Part shown: positions 1 to 8,866 of the stretch, in pieces
Position numbering within the stretch: position 1 is the first letter of the stretch
Layout of the letters: each line of letters opens with the position of its first letter
Assembly: GCF_946151075.1 (NCBI RefSeq)
Contig: NZ_CAMGZB010000001.1
Coordinates: forward strand, 536,001 to 600,000
DNA from: Neobacillus sp. Marseille-Q6967
GTDB taxonomy: Bacteria; Bacillota; Bacilli; Bacillales; Cytobacillaceae
Reading direction: 5' to 3'
Length of the DNA: 64,000 nt
The notes under the pieces: model-generated
The model's input: only the letters and a program-made list of their open reading frames with translations
Databases searched by the model: none
What the model was told of the DNA's origin: nothing
Made by a program: the position numbers and the translations under genes

Positions 1-113
1 TAGCATTATTAAATATACTTTCTATGTTACTAGAAATAAACTAGATTTAAAGATTAGGAGAAGTCCTTCTTTTTTTTAAACGGACTCCACGAGTACCTCA
101 TGAAGTCCAATTT

Positions 114-3100
114 TTAAATCATTAGTATTTCACGAATATCTTCTTCTGTAAGGGTGCTTACTCCTTTTTCTTTCGGATCAATGATTTCTGTGATCAAATT
201 CCGCTTTTTTTCTTGAAGTTCATTAATTTTTTCCTCAATGGTACCGCGAGCCACCAGTTTAATGACCTCTACCCTGTTTGTTTGGCCCATTCGGTGGGCA
301 CGGTCCGCTGCCTGTTCTTCGACTGCCGGGTTCCACCAAAGATCATAAAGGATTACCGTGTCTGCACCTGTTAAGTTAAGGCCTGTACCACCGGCTTTAA
401 GGGAGATTAGGAAAAGATTACGTTCTCCGGCATTAAATCGATGGGTGAGATTTACTCTTTCCTCGGACGGCGTTTGTCCATCCAGATAGAAAAATGACTG
501 CCCTTGAAAGGCTAATTCCCTCCCTATCAACTGAAGCATTTTGGTAAACTGGGAAAAAATCAACACCCTTCTGCCTGCTAGCCTAGCCTCCTCTAATATT
601 TGCAGCAGTTTATCAAATTTTGCTGAACTGCCTTTATATCCATCTACAAAAAGAGCTGGATGACAGCATATCTGCCGCAGTCGTGTTAAACCTGCAAGAA
701 TTTTGATGCGGTTTTTTCGAATCGTTTCCTTATCTAAGTGTTTGAGTGTATCATGGCGAAGTTTCGCCAAATAAGCAGCATAGAGCTTTTTTTGCTCCGG
801 AAACAACTCAACTGAATCAATAGCTTCCATTTTTTCAGGAAGTTCCGCCAATACATCCTCCTTCAACCTGCGCAGTAAAAAAGGACGTATCCTTCTGGAG
901 ATTTTTTTTCTAGAAAGTTGGCTATATTCCTTTAATCCTTGGAAGAGTTCCGGACATACAATGTGGAAAATGGACCAAAGTTCCTCTATTGAATTCTCAA
1001 CAGGTGTTCCGGTAAGGGCAAATCGGTGGTCGGCCTTTATTTTTTTCACAGCCTTTGCCGTTTGGGTTAACGGGTTCTTAAAAGCTTGGGCTTCATCAAA
1101 AAACACTGTATGGAAGAACTGTTTTTCGTACCATTCGATATCTTTCCTTAGAATCGGATAAGAGGTAATGACCACATCCGCACCATTTATCTCCTTCAGT
1201 ACGGCCAAACGCTCGGATTTGTCCCCATCAGCAATAACCGCTTCTAGTTCAGGGGCAAATTTCATCATCTCACTTAGCCAGTTATACGTTAACGATGCTG
1301 GGCAGACAATAAGAACGGGCAACTTTTTTTCTCTGATTTCCGAGAGTACAGAAAGGATAAAGGTAATGCTTTGCAAGGTTTTACCAAGGCCCATATCATC
1401 AGCGAGAATTCCTCCGAACCCATAGCTAGCGAGAGTTTTCATCCATTTATAGCCGTACACTTGATAGTCCCTTAAAAGGGAACCGACTTGCGGAGGGACC
1501 TTCATTTCTATATCCCCAGGGTTTTGGATGTTTTCCAGGAACTGACGGAAGGATTCTTCTGCCAGATAAATTTTACTATCTTCAATAGAATCAAGCAGTT
1601 TCATTCCCTGAACAACCGGTACACCTAGTCCATATTCTAAGTCTTCCACCGGTAAAGAAAGGGTATTTAGGAAGCGCTGGACCTCATTAAATTCCCTTGA
1701 TTCTAATGATAGTAAGGTTCCATTACGTACCCGGTAATATTTTCTTTTCTCCTCAAGGGCCGCTAATAGGCCGCGGATTTCTCCATCGGATATCCCGGCC
1801 ATCTTAAATGTAAATTCCAGCCAATTCGTTCGTTCTTTTTTTATCTTTACTTGTATCTTCGGAAACGAATTTTCTCGAAATATCCGATTCCTCACAGCCG
1901 TGGTTGCATAAATCTGGACAAGTTTTTTCAGTTTTGGAACGGAATGGTACAAAAATTCGTACTCCAATTCTTCATTATGCAAATAATAGCCGCTCTCGGT
2001 ATGGGCAAATGAGCTCTCCTCCATTAATTTCAGGATTTCATTCTCTTTTTCAACATCCCTTAACAGCATCGGCCCCACTTGGAGTTCACGAGTTTCTAAC
2101 GGATTTATGACAATGTTTCCATAATGAAACTCCAATCCGGCCAGAAGACGATTTTTTAACCGATCTAAGTATAATTTAGCCGTTAAAGGAGTTTTTATCT
2201 CCCTTCTAGTAAGTAAAAGCGGCAAATGAACCTCACCTAGTCTTTTTAATCCCGGTGTTACTTTTTCCAGAAAAAACTCGAATTGTTCTTTTGGAATCGG
2301 TATTTCATTGGTGCTTGAAGCGTCCATCATCTGTTTAAGTTCTATTAACCGAGTGAAATCTTCAACTGCAAGAATCTTTACTTTCCCTTCGGATAAAACA
2401 GTGTGATAGGAATCCATCACCTTTAATTCTTTTAACCCTTTGATTTTTAAAGAATAGGTTGTCCCATGTGTTTCATCCAAGACAAATTGTATTGGCAGCT
2501 GCCCTTCAAATAACTGAAGATCTGCAACCTCTTTTCCATCCATCTCTAGCTTTACAAAGGGGGCTTTAACGAGTAAGGGCAGGAGCTGCCCCCACAGGGA
2601 TGGCGGGAAGATGATTTGTTGGATGCTAACAGTATGGTTTCGTTTAGCTGATATCTTTTCATCATCAAGAATATGAATGAGCTGCTGAATCACAGCATCT
2701 GTTTCTTCTTGAAAACAATGCAGCTGTTGGTTATAAGTAAAGGAATTGGACAGAAAAAATGGATTACCATTTTTAACATCTTTCAAAAATTCTCTTATAT
2801 CTTGCACTTGCGAGTGTCCAATTTTCATTTCTATCGCTAATAAATACTGACCATGGTCATCGATAACAGGTTTACATAGAAACTCAACATCAAGGACTTC
2901 CCTGTTTTCAAAGTGAAGCTGATGCCCGCTTGAGCGTTTAGTCTTTTCCGTAAAAAGGGATAGCAAACCTTCCGTTAGTCCTTGTTCTTTCCGGGCTTTA
3001 GGATTAGTAAGAATAGCGGGTTTGGTGTCTTTACGCTGATGTTCAGAAATGGCAATTAGAACAGCTGCGACATGCTGGCAGTCGTATTTAACCGAAAATA

Positions 3101-3314
3101 GGGTCGGACAGCTGCATGATGCTTGTATATCACCGCTATCATTGATTTGTATAGCGACATTGAAATCTTCCGTTCCTCTTACTACCGCTTCACAACATTC
3201 GGGTCCAAATTGAGAAAAGCGAACTTTATCTGCTTTATAAAAAGAATCTCCTCTTTTAAAGGAGACTGTTCCACACATTTCTTTAATCTTCCTGTGATGT
3301 ATATGAATATTCAA
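114..3314 (-). CDS. SNF2-family DEAD/DEAH helicase with SWIM zinc finger
   Basis: A 1066-residue ATP-dependent DNA translocase of the bacterial SNF2/Rad54 type. An N-terminal SWIM zinc finger (CxC followed by CxH, residues about 65-82) is followed by a long SNF2-associated region. The motor has Walker A (DDMGLGKT, about 634), a DEAQ box (about 741), and the C-terminal lobe with QAADRAHRMGQ near 1004. The length is usual for Bacillus SWIM-SNF2 proteins. The start is TTG with an AAAGGAGT Shine-Dalgarno 7 nt upstream; no better ATG is nearby. It stands alone, transcribed away from dapA. The family acts on protein-DNA complexes or in repair; the exact role cannot be read from sequence. Confidence 0.93.
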   Translation of the reverse strand: MNIHIHHRKIKEMCGTVSFKRGDSFYKADKVRFSQFGPECCEAVVRGTEDFNVAIQINDSGDIQASCSCPTLFSVKYDCQHVAAVLIAISEHQRKDTKPAILTNPKARKEQGLTEGLLSLFTEKTKRSSGHQLHFENREVLDVEFLCKPVIDDHGQYLLAIEMKIGHSQVQDIREFLKDVKNGNPFFLSNSFTYNQQLHCFQEETDAVIQQLIHILDDEKISAKRNHTVSIQQIIFPPSLWGQLLPLLVKAPFVKLEMDGKEVADLQLFEGQLPIQFVLDETHGTTYSLKIKGLKELKVMDSYHTVLSEGKVKILAVEDFTRLIELKQMMDASSTNEIPIPKEQFEFFLEKVTPGLKRLGEVHLPLLLTRREIKTPLTAKLYLDRLKNRLLAGLEFHYGNIVINPLETRELQVGPMLLRDVEKENEILKLMEESSFAHTESGYYLHNEELEYEFLYHSVPKLKKLVQIYATTAVRNRIFRENSFPKIQVKIKKERTNWLEFTFKMAGISDGEIRGLLAALEEKRKYYRVRNGTLLSLESREFNEVQRFLNTLSLPVEDLEYGLGVPVVQGMKLLDSIEDSKIYLAEESFRQFLENIQNPGDIEMKVPPQVGSLLRDYQVYGYKWMKTLASYGFGGILADDMGLGKTLQSITFILSVLSEIREKKLPVLIVCPASLTYNWLSEMMKFAPELEAVIADGDKSERLAVLKEINGADVVITSYPILRKDIEWYEKQFFHTVFFDEAQAFKNPLTQTAKAVKKIKADHRFALTGTPVENSIEELWSIFHIVCPELFQGLKEYSQLSRKKISRRIRPFLLRRLKEDVLAELPEKMEAIDSVELFPEQKKLYAAYLAKLRHDTLKHLDKETIRKNRIKILAGLTRLRQICCHPALFVDGYKGSSAKFDKLLQILEEARLAGRRVLIFSQFTKMLQLIGRELAFQGQSFFYLDGQTPSEERVNLTHRFNAGERNLFLISLKAGGTGLNLTGADTVILYDLWWNPAVEEQAADRAHRMGQTNRVEVIKLVARGTIEEKINELQEKKRNLITEIIDPKEKGVSTLTEEDIREILMI

Positions 3315-3513
3315 ATGCCAGACTCCTTTCTCAAGGCAGTTTCTTCTATAGTAACAAATGATTTAATCCTTCACTAAGTTTATGCTAATAAAAGAGTTTC
3401 CTTTTGATTGATTTTCTATATTATTTGCAGTTAAAAAGCCATTTCCCTTGATTTTTATTAAATTTTCTGTTATATTACAGCTAATTTAATATTTTCTTAC
3501 TTCATTACCTTTT

Positions 3514-3700
3514 GAAGTGAGGATAGAGGCGCAAAGACCATTAGTACACATTTGGAGGATTATGAGATCCAAGGATATTTGTGGAAAGGGGAATTTGCCG
3601 AAGCGGATGGAATCTCATAGGTCCTGAAGCTGGTTCTGGTATTGAATAAATACAGAACTGTCATATAGGAAACTGTATGGAGGGCTATCTCACGCATGGG
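3514..3700 (+). promoter_or_regulatory. Lysine riboswitch (L box) upstream of dapA
   Basis: The leader carries the conserved L-box signatures AGAGGCGCAAAGACC with ATTAGTA, then GAAAGGGGAA with TGCCGAAGC, then GAACTGTCA. P1 is closed by GTGAG-ATAG (3517-3526) pairing with CTATCTCAC (3685-3693). A terminator hairpin follows before dapA. Lysine binding should stabilise the aptamer and favour termination, giving feedback control of diaminopimelate/lysine synthesis. Confidence 0.93.
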
Positions 3701-3726
3701 AACTTGTTTTTATTTATGTTTCTACT

Positions 3727-3757
3727 GCAGCAGCGAACCCTCGCTGCTGCTTTTTTG
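3727..3757 (+). terminator. Riboswitch-controlled intrinsic terminator
   Basis: GCAGCAGCGA pairs with TCGCTGCTGC over a short loop, followed by six T. It lies between the L-box aptamer and dapA, so it is the likely expression platform. Confidence 0.88.
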
Positions 3758-3820
3758 CGTAGATTTTAAATGGCCTTACCCTCTAATTTCAAAAAAAATT
3801 ATTGTAAAGGGTGAGAAATG

Positions 3821-4708
3821 ATGAATTTTGGCCAAGTTTTAACCGCGATGGTTACTCCGTTTGATGCGAATGGTGAGGTTGATTTTAATGCAGTTAGAGA
3901 GTTAGTAAATTATTTAATTGATAATGGAACGGATGGATTAGTCGTTGCAGGGACAACAGGGGAATCTCCTACCTTAACGACAGAAGAAAAGGTTGCTTTA
4001 TTTAAATGTGTAGTAGAAGTCGCGAATGGAAGAGTTCCCGTGATTGCAGGAACTGGATCCAATAATACAAGGGCTTCGATCAGCTTAACACAGCAGGCAG
4101 CAGAAGCAGGCGTGGATGGAATTATGCTTGTTACTCCTTACTATAACAAACCCTCTCAAGAAGGATTATTTCAACACTTTAAAACCATTGCCGAATCAAC
4201 ATCACTGCCGGTGATGCTTTATAATATTCCTGGACGAAGTGTGGTTAACATGTCTGTCGAGACCATTGTCCGTCTTTCACAGATCGACAATATTGTTTCA
4301 ATAAAAGAGGCAAGCGGCAACTTAGATGCTATGGCAGAAATTATCAATCAAACACCTAGTGATTTTTCGTTATACAGCGGTGATGACGGGTTAACCGTAC
4401 CGGTTTTAGCAATCGGCGGCGCAGGGGTCGTTTCCGTTGCTTCCCATATCATTGGGAATGAAATGCAGGAAATGGTCCGTCATTTTAAAAATGGCCGTGT
4501 TCAGGAAGCCGCTGGTTTACACCGCAGCCTTCTCCCTGTTATGAAAGCCTTATTTGCAGCTCCAAACCCAACACCTGTAAAAGCAGCATTAAATCTAAAT
4601 GGAATCAATGTCGGCGGCGTCCGCTTACCATTAGTTCCATTAAGCGACGAAGAACTTACTGCACTTAAAAACGTTCTTCCTGCCAACACAAATAAACAAT
4701 ATATCTAA
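3821..4708 (+). CDS. dapA: 4-hydroxy-tetrahydrodipicolinate synthase
   Basis: Condenses pyruvate with aspartate semialdehyde, the first committed step toward diaminopimelate and lysine. The 295-residue TIM-barrel protein keeps GTTGESPT, the catalytic Tyr in MLYNIPGRS (about 133) and the Schiff-base Lys in SIKEAS (about 161). Two ATGs are adjacent (3818, 3821); the second gives better spacing from AAAGGGTGA and matches the usual MNFG-type N-terminus. It is monocistronic behind a lysine riboswitch and followed by a terminator. In B. subtilis dapA lies beside an RNase J gene; here an RNase J paralogue lies 4 kb away beyond a minus-strand operon. Confidence 0.95.
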   Translation: MNFGQVLTAMVTPFDANGEVDFNAVRELVNYLIDNGTDGLVVAGTTGESPTLTTEEKVALFKCVVEVANGRVPVIAGTGSNNTRASISLTQQAAEAGVDGIMLVTPYYNKPSQEGLFQHFKTIAESTSLPVMLYNIPGRSVVNMSVETIVRLSQIDNIVSIKEASGNLDAMAEIINQTPSDFSLYSGDDGLTVPVLAIGGAGVVSVASHIIGNEMQEMVRHFKNGRVQEAAGLHRSLLPVMKALFAAPNPTPVKAALNLNGINVGGVRLPLVPLSDEELTALKNVLPANTNKQYI

Positions 4709-4712
4709 AACA

Positions 4713-4752
4713 AAAGATGGGTACCTCCTAATCGGGGTATCCGTCTTTTTTT
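4713..4752 (+). terminator. dapA terminator
   Basis: AGATGGGTACC pairs with GGTATCCGTCT using G-U pairs, followed by a run of seven or more T. Confidence 0.85.
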
Positions 4753-4761
4753 GGAAGATAC

Positions 4762-4774
4762 GGTGACAGGCACC
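4762..4774. repeat. GGTGACAGGCACC element, copy A (core only)
   Basis: An exact 13-bp core between dapA and the M20D gene. It lacks the hairpin part seen in other copies and is followed by an AT tail with a repeated CATTTTTTATTCATTT-like motif up to about 4815. The 3' end of the M20D gene on its right is strongly G/T-rich on the plus strand: 33 of the last 37 codons of that minus-strand gene end in A or C. Confidence 0.75.
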
Positions 4775-4806
4775 ATTTATTCATTTTTTAAATATTTATG
4801 CATTTT

Positions 4807-5988
4807 TTATTCATTTAGGTAGGCCCATGCGTATTGTGCGTAGAGTTCGGCGCCGGTTGTTAGTGCTTCTTCGTCGATGTTGAATTTGCCGTGGTGGTGG
4901 GCCCGTTGTGTATCTTTTTGGGGGTTGCCACTGCCAACGAGCGCGAAGCTTCCTGGTGCACAGTCAAGGTAATAGCTGAAGTCTTCGCCGCCCATGGTTG
5001 GTGCTTCGTTGTAGAGGACTTCTTCTCCGAAAGCTTGAGATGCTACTTTTTGGACTAGCTTTGCACTGTATTCGTCATTGATGACAGCTTGGGTTCCGCG
5101 GGTGTATTCCACTTTTGCCGTTGCTCCGTAAATAGCCGCTACCTGTTCAGCGTAATGCTGGAGCTGCTTTTCGATATGATCTCTTGTTTCAGGATGGAAA
5201 CAGCGGACAGTACCCTCAATCTCAGCATTTTCAGCAATGACATTGAATCTTGTTCCAACGACCATTTTACCCACAGTCAGAACAGCCGGACTTTTTGCAT
5301 CGATCGTTCTGGAAACAACGGTTTGCACATTCATGACAAACGAGGAAGCAACAACCGCTGCATCAATACAGGCATGCGGCATTGCGCCATGACCGCCTTT
5401 TCCTTTAAACGTCACTTTAAAAAGATCAGCTGAAGCAAAAGATGGCCCTGGTGTACAAGAAACCTTATGGGTCGGCATTTGTGACCAAATGTGGATTCCG
5501 AAGACATTGTCAACACCGTCCATTGCTCCCTGTTTGACCAATTCTTTTGCTCCCTCTGCTACTTCCTCAGCAGGCTGGAATATCAAACGGACATTTCCAG
5601 GTAATTCTTCTTTGATTTCATTCAGTGCCTTAGCTGCAATCATGAGCATTGCAGTATGGGCATCATGGCCGCACGCATGCATTTTCCCGTCCTTTTTCGA
5701 CCCGTAAGGCAAATCTTTATTCAGTTCCTCAACCGATAATGCATCCATATCGCCTCTCAATGCGACCGTTTTGCCCAACTTTCCACCTTTGATTTCAGCA
5801 ATGACACCAGTAGGTTCTGTTTTTCGGTACGAAATTCCTAGGTTTTCAAGATATTCACAAACAAACGCCGTGGTCTTTTCCTCTTCCCATGAAAGCTCCG
5901 GCTCAATGTGAAACTTTCTGCGTAACTCTATCAATTCATCCTTATAGTTTTGAATCGCTTCTTTGATCATTCGATGTATCACATTCAC
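4807..5988 (-). CDS. M20D amidohydrolase (N-acyl-amino acid/hippurate type)
   Basis: A 393-residue metal-dependent amidohydrolase likely to release amino acids from N-acyl conjugates. Metal ligands and family motifs are visible: GDMDAL, MHACGHDAH (about 103), QPAEE, MGGEDF (about 332) and HHGKF near the end. The GTG start overlaps the TGA stop of the upstream M20C gene (GTGA), with GGAGG just upstream, so the two genes are translationally coupled. Codons at the 3' end are almost all A/C-ending, unlike the rest of the gene, next to repeat copy A. The substrate is not predictable beyond the family. Confidence 0.9.
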   Translation of the reverse strand: MNVIHRMIKEAIQNYKDELIELRRKFHIEPELSWEEEKTTAFVCEYLENLGISYRKTEPTGVIAEIKGGKLGKTVALRGDMDALSVEELNKDLPYGSKKDGKMHACGHDAHTAMLMIAAKALNEIKEELPGNVRLIFQPAEEVAEGAKELVKQGAMDGVDNVFGIHIWSQMPTHKVSCTPGPSFASADLFKVTFKGKGGHGAMPHACIDAAVVASSFVMNVQTVVSRTIDAKSPAVLTVGKMVVGTRFNVIAENAEIEGTVRCFHPETRDHIEKQLQHYAEQVAAIYGATAKVEYTRGTQAVINDEYSAKLVQKVASQAFGEEVLYNEAPTMGGEDFSYYLDCAPGSFALVGSGNPQKDTQRAHHHGKFNIDEEALTTGAELYAQYAWAYLNE

Positions 5989-7247
5989 TCAGCCTCCGTT
6001 AACTTTTTGGCCGCTTCATAAAAAATTTGGACAGCCATTGCCAGATGGCGTGAATCTGACCATTCTTCCGGACAATGGCTAAGCCCGTTTTTACTAGGAA
6101 TAAAAAGCATTCCGACATCGGTATAATCAGAAAAGACCATCGCATCGTGCCCTGCACCGCTGTTAATCGAACAGTAAGGGACATTAAACTCACTGGTTTT
6201 TTTCTTTAATAAGGAGAGAATATCTTTATTCATCATCTTTGGCTGAACGTATAAAAGCTGTTCCACAGAAGTTTGAATCCCATTCCCGCTATAAAAATCA
6301 ACCAATTCTTTCACTTTCTCAATAACATTCAGTACGTTTTCTTCCTTTCCAGACCGGATGTCTACGGAGAAAACGACTTTATCCGGAATAACATTGGAAC
6401 CGTTCGGAAATACGTTCAACTGGCCAGTTGTAATAACCGTTCCATTCCCTTCTTCCTCCGCAAGCTCCGGCAATTGAGCAATCATTTTTGCAGCGGCAAC
6501 TAATGCATCAGCCCTGCGGTCCATCGGGGTTGTCCCCGCATGACCCGCTTGACCTTTTACCGTTACTTCCAATTGCGTCAAACTTACGATGGACTCCACA
6601 ATGCCAATTGGAATCCCCTTTTCTTCGAGGATTGGCCCTTGTTCAATATGCAATTCGAGGAATGCCTTCATTGTTTTTGAGTCTCTTTTTTTCGGCAAAG
6701 AAGGATCCAAGCCGATTTTAACCATTGCCTCTTCGGTGGTAACACCATCTTTATCCTTTAAACTTTTAAAATCATCCTCACTTAGCATCCCCACGATTCC
6801 TCTAGACCCCATCAGTCCGCCGCCAAATCTTGATCCTTCTTCTTCGATAAGCGCAATAATCTCCAATGGGTACTTCGGTTTTAATTGATTTTTAGCAAAG
6901 AGAGAAGCTACCTCAAGTCCTGCCACTACACCAGCAGGCCCATCATAGGACCCTCCATTCGGGACAGAATCAAAATGGGAGCCAATCAGAACACTGGGTG
7001 CATCCTTTAACGTTCCTTCCAGCTTGCCAAAAATATTGCCAAACCCGTCTTCCCGGACTTGCAGCCCAATCTCCTTCATTTTTTCCTTTATATAATTACG
7101 TGCTTGGAGATCCTCTTTACTATACGTTAACCTTGTCGTACCATTTCCCGGTGTTGCTGTGAAGTTACTCAACGTGTCAATATGTTTTTCGATTCGCGCT
7201 TGAACCTCATCAAGACCATATTCGCTCCGTATCTGAATATCGTTCAT
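5985..7247 (-). CDS. M20C Zn-dependent hydrolase (N-carbamoyl-L-amino acid hydrolase/allantoate amidohydrolase type)
   Basis: A 420-residue binuclear metal amidohydrolase. The family signature is GSHFDSVPNGGSYDG (about 92), EEEGSRFG (about 137), HIEQGP (about 200) and SGAGHDA (about 365). It would hydrolyse carbamoyl- or ureido-type C-N bonds to release an L-amino acid. It is the middle gene of a three-gene minus-strand operon: a membrane transporter lies 18 bp upstream and an M20D amidohydrolase overlaps downstream. A paralogue lies at 37171-38406. The substrate is unresolved. Confidence 0.88.
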   Translation of the reverse strand: MNDIQIRSEYGLDEVQARIEKHIDTLSNFTATPGNGTTRLTYSKEDLQARNYIKEKMKEIGLQVREDGFGNIFGKLEGTLKDAPSVLIGSHFDSVPNGGSYDGPAGVVAGLEVASLFAKNQLKPKYPLEIIALIEEEGSRFGGGLMGSRGIVGMLSEDDFKSLKDKDGVTTEEAMVKIGLDPSLPKKRDSKTMKAFLELHIEQGPILEEKGIPIGIVESIVSLTQLEVTVKGQAGHAGTTPMDRRADALVAAAKMIAQLPELAEEEGNGTVITTGQLNVFPNGSNVIPDKVVFSVDIRSGKEENVLNVIEKVKELVDFYSGNGIQTSVEQLLYVQPKMMNKDILSLLKKKTSEFNVPYCSINSGAGHDAMVFSDYTDVGMLFIPSKNGLSHCPEEWSDSRHLAMAVQIFYEAAKKLTEAE

Positions 7248-7265
7248 CCGGTTACCCCTCCATTT

Positions 7266-8462
7266 TTACAAGAATCCGACGAAAATACCTGCTAATATAA
7301 CCGACACAATCGTTACGGTGATAAACCCTCCGACAAGCATTGGCGGCAGCATGTGGCTCGTCAGCATCTCTCTTTCCTTCTCATCTTCTGTTAAGGACTT
7401 AATTACTTCATTCGTGATGATGTAGTCAGCAGGAAATCCATATAAGGCAGTCAACGAAACCGCAAACGCCATTTCCTTGCTCACTTTTAAAATTTTCCCG
7501 ACGATCATCGAGAAGATATACATCCCAATTACCCCAAGGACAATCGTACCAATCAATGGATAAATAATCTGCAGCATCATCTCTGGTGTTGCTTGTTTTA
7601 ATCCATCAAAGATAAATAACATAAGACCTAAAAGAGCAAATCCAAATCCATTTGCTTTTTGTAATACCTGCTTTTCCAAAAAGCCAACACTTGAAGCGAT
7701 TACCCCAAACAATAAGCAAAGTACAAACGGACTAATTGTTACAACTGGTGCTAATAACGTTGAAGTTAGGTAGGCAAGGTAAGCAACCAATGCCAATCGG
7801 AAAAATTTAAAGAAGTCTGTGTTGTATTTTTCCGGCATGTTTTTAAATAATTTAAGCTCTGTCTTAGCAGCAGCAGTTGCAGCTACTTCGGCTGCCGCTT
7901 GCGCACTTACAGACAACTTACCGCTGCGATATTGTGTAAGCAGTCTTTTCCCCTCTTTTTTCAATACAATTGAGGTGATTGGATAGCCCGCAAAGCCTTG
8001 CATAACATAGATCACGATGGCGAATACAGACAATGAAACAAGTCCCGCTTCCTTCGCACCTTCCGACATGATTAAAGCGGAAACGACGCCGCCTACTAAT
8101 GGCGGAATAGCTACAACAACTGTTTCAAAACCGAAGATGAATGTACCAATTCCTAGTAACATTGCGATAATTCCTAATATCCCCGAAAGGGCAATAACGA
8201 TGGTTTTCCACTGATTTCTCAATTCCCGAAGAGAAAGCAGTGTTCCCATATTCGTGATTAACAAATACATCAGCATCGTAGCAACAACGGGCGGTACCCC
8301 TGCAACAGCAACGATATCCTTCGGGAAGAATGTCCAATATCCGAAAAGGAACAAAACCGCGCAGATGAAAATCGATGGTACCCATGCTTTGGTTCTAACC
8401 GCAACAAGATCCCCTATGAATAAAATAAAAACAACTATGACTAAAGCAAGCATCTGTGACAT
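7266..8462 (-). CDS. Multi-pass membrane protein, probable transporter of the amidohydrolase operon
   Basis: A 398-residue, very hydrophobic protein with about ten or more membrane segments, a cytoplasmic charged loop near residues 175-215, and a GGVVSAL-type glycine-rich stretch reminiscent of secondary carboxylate/glutamate carriers. I do not recognise the family with certainty. The start at 8462 is preferred over the upstream ATG at 8486 because AAGGGGGAT sits at proper spacing only there. It is the first gene of the operon with M20C and M20D hydrolases, so uptake of a modified amino acid is the reasonable guess. Confidence 0.7.
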   Translation of the reverse strand: MSQMLALVIVVFILFIGDLVAVRTKAWVPSIFICAVLFLFGYWTFFPKDIVAVAGVPPVVATMLMYLLITNMGTLLSLRELRNQWKTIVIALSGILGIIAMLLGIGTFIFGFETVVVAIPPLVGGVVSALIMSEGAKEAGLVSLSVFAIVIYVMQGFAGYPITSIVLKKEGKRLLTQYRSGKLSVSAQAAAEVAATAAAKTELKLFKNMPEKYNTDFFKFFRLALVAYLAYLTSTLLAPVVTISPFVLCLLFGVIASSVGFLEKQVLQKANGFGFALLGLMLFIFDGLKQATPEMMLQIIYPLIGTIVLGVIGMYIFSMIVGKILKVSKEMAFAVSLTALYGFPADYIITNEVIKSLTEDEKEREMLTSHMLPPMLVGGFITVTIVSVILAGIFVGFL

Positions 8463-8697
8463 AAATATCCCCCTTGTGTCTAACATGATGAATTTTTTCT
8501 TTCGTTTTGCGAAAATTTTATGTTAGTAGAATAATAATATAATTATACTTTTCAGTCAATTCAAATTATTAATATTTTTATTGCAACCGCTTCCTTTGTT
8601 GCTATCACTGCATTGCAAATTTTTTCAATATTTTAATAAAAGATGGAAAAATATATTAAAATAACGAAAATACTTCTGAATAACACCTAGAATTACA

Positions 8698-8800
8698 CTG
8701 TCCGCCTCGGATGGATAGTGTCCACGAGCGGTGCCTGTCACCGTAAAGTGTCATTCGTAAATTGTCATTCGTAAAGTGTCACAGTAAAGGTGTCACCTTT
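8698..8800. repeat. GGTGACAGGCACC element, copy B with reiterated tail
   Basis: An ACTGTCCGCC...GGATAGTGTCCACGAGC arm precedes the core in reverse orientation (8730-8742). Beyond the core the sequence reiterates GTAAAGTGTCA/GTAAATTGTCA units and ends in a palindrome AAAGGTGTCACCTTT (8786-8800). The RNase J gene to the right starts with G/T-ending codons (40 of the first 50). The rest of the 8463-8866 gap is AT-rich and should hold the promoters of both flanking genes; I could not place them with confidence. Confidence 0.8.
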
Positions 8801-8866
8801 GATGCGTAGAAGTGAACAAAAAGGGAATACTACAATTATTTAACAGGTGTAGGGAGGAACTTAACA